NCBI GenBank assembly: GCA_016213265.1
Contig: JACRBA010000173.1
Span: 1-52,260 of the forward strand
Direction: 5' to 3'
Length of the DNA stretch: 52,260 nucleotides
From: Burkholderiales bacterium
GTDB taxonomy: Bacteria; Pseudomonadota; Gammaproteobacteria; Burkholderiales; Burkholderiaceae_C
In this document: in pieces, positions 51,857 through 52,260 of the stretch
How the letters are laid out: each line of letters begins with the position of its first letter
Numbering within the stretch: the first letter of the stretch is position 1
Translations under genes and position numbers: made by a program
Notes under the pieces: model-generated
Seen by the model: only the letters and a program-made list of their open reading frames with translations
Databases searched by the model: none
Told to the model about the DNA's origin: nothing

Positions 51857-52260
51857 TCAGGGCTGGCTGCGCAGCTGGTCACGCGTCTGCGTCTGGACCT
51901 GGTCCTGGGTGCGAAGCTGGTCGCGCGTCTGCGTCTGCAGCTGCTCTTGTGCCCGCAGTTGATCCAGCGTCTTCACCTGGGCCTGTTCCTGGGCCCGCAG
52001 CTGGTCCTTCAGGCCTGCGGGCGATTGCTCATGCGCGCGCAGTTGCTCGCGGGTGCGCTGCAGCAGCTGCTCTTGAAGCCGGATCTGCTCGCGTGTCTGG
52101 GTGAGCAGCGATTCCTGCGTGCGCAACTGCGTGCGGGTGTGGGTCATGGTCTGCTCTTGTGCGCGGGCCTGTTCCCGTGCCTGGGCCGCCTGGCCGGGCG
52201 CGGCCGCGCCGGGACCACCGGCTGCGCCTCCCCCGCCCGAGCCGCCACCGCCCGCGCCAC
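51857..52260 (-). CDS. Gly-rich/coiled-coil 14-residue repeat protein, N-terminus beyond window
   Basis: The frame enters from the right edge at 52258: a Gly/Ala-rich stretch (GAGGGGSGGGG) leads into seven 14-residue repeats with consensus (E/D)QLRxQEQxxxxTR and ends DQLRSQP. Fourteen residues equal two heptads, so a long coiled coil or parallel helical rod is expected. There is no Cys. The true start lies outside the window; an internal ATG at 52147 is not convincing because the repeats already run upstream of it. It is followed by the secreted propeller-like gene. No known family is recognised. Confidence 0.7.
   Translation of the reverse strand, partial: GAGGGGSGGGGAAGGPGAAAPGQAAQAREQARAQEQTMTHTRTQLRTQESLLTQTREQIRLQEQLLQRTREQLRAHEQSPAGLKDQLRAQEQAQVKTLDQLRAQEQLQTQTRDQLRTQDQVQTQTRDQLRSQP
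51881..52174 (-). repeat. Seven tandem 42-bp (14-codon) repeats
   Basis: Counting back from the stop, units of exactly 42 bases start EQARAQ, TQLRTQ, EQIRLQ, EQLRAH, DQLRAQ, DQLRAQ and DQLRTQ, then a partial DQLRSQP. The last copies are closest in DNA sequence, suggesting recent expansion at the 3' end. Confidence 0.85.

Noticed and set aside
50175-51962. Plus-strand frame opposite the propeller-like gene
   Set aside because: It spans the gene end and an intergenic gap without a start signal; the minus-strand gene has a signal peptide and an AGGAGA site.
51857-52174. Tandem repeats as a possible CRISPR array
   Set aside because: The 42-bp units have no spacers and form one open reading frame.
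1-52260. tRNA, rRNA or riboswitch genes
   Set aside because: No cloverleaf, rRNA-like or known riboswitch core was recognised by eye; a covariance-model search was not possible.

Overview
The window is very GC-rich and its gene content and order point to a betaproteobacterium of the order Burkholderiales, probably near the Rubrivivax/Leptothrix/Ideonella or Comamonadaceae groups. The main reasons are the gene order yicC-gmk-rpoZ-(spoT)-greB, the divergent kinase/PP2C-rph-rdgB-hemW block, and a cheR-cheD-cheB operon. No rRNA, tRNA or CRISPR array was seen. The genus is an inference; only the protein families are read from the sequence.

Layout. Positions 1-2.5 kb hold the start of a PD-(D/E)XK nuclease/XPD-type helicase (cut by the window edge), a tiny acidic ORF and a RibD/DHFR-like reductase. 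At 2.5-6.5 kb an IclR regulator is divergent from a metallo-beta-lactamase-fold protein, an aromatic-ring FAD monooxygenase and a DUF2783 protein; a perfect palindrome sits inside the divergent promoter. At 6.6-9.5 kb come an alpha/beta hydrolase, a ketopantoate-reductase-like enzyme and a histidine phosphatase. At 9.5-11.9 kb an unrecognised gene faces away from a WYL-domain regulator, with a perfect palindrome between them. At 12-14.5 kb there are two tandem paralogous secreted FG-GAP propeller proteins. At 14.5-17.1 kb lies a decayed zone: an IS1380-type element with a frameshifted transposase, two gene remnants and an ArsR regulator. At 17.1-21.2 kb follow a small secreted protein and a branched-chain amino-acid-type ABC transporter (LivH, a LivM-LivG fusion, LivF).

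The core housekeeping block runs from 21.3 to 33.4 kb: greB, spoT/relA (convergent), a MASE3-PAS-GGDEF-EAL protein inserted before rpoZ, then rpoZ, gmk and yicC on the minus strand; divergently a Ser/Thr kinase and a PP2C phosphatase, then rph, rdgB and hemW, followed by a Stf0-like sulfotransferase. At 34.8-40.3 kb is a motility/second-messenger block: cheR-cheD-cheB on the minus strand, and divergently a GGDEF cyclase, an FlhG/MinD-like ATPase and a truncated globin in overlapping frames, then a VOC protein. From 40.3 kb to the end: an SbmA/ABCD-type ABC exporter, an SGNH hydrolase, two hybrid histidine kinases on either side of an FtsH-like protease, a 26-residue membrane peptide, and a putative operon of a 14-residue-repeat coiled-coil protein (cut by the window edge) and a secreted propeller-like protein.

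No single locus looks like a complete undescribed system. The best candidates for new biology are the repeat/propeller pair at 50.2-52.3 kb, the c-di-GMP/FlhG-like/globin cassette with its altered Walker A motif, the tandem FG-GAP pair, and the two divergent regulator loci with exact palindromes.
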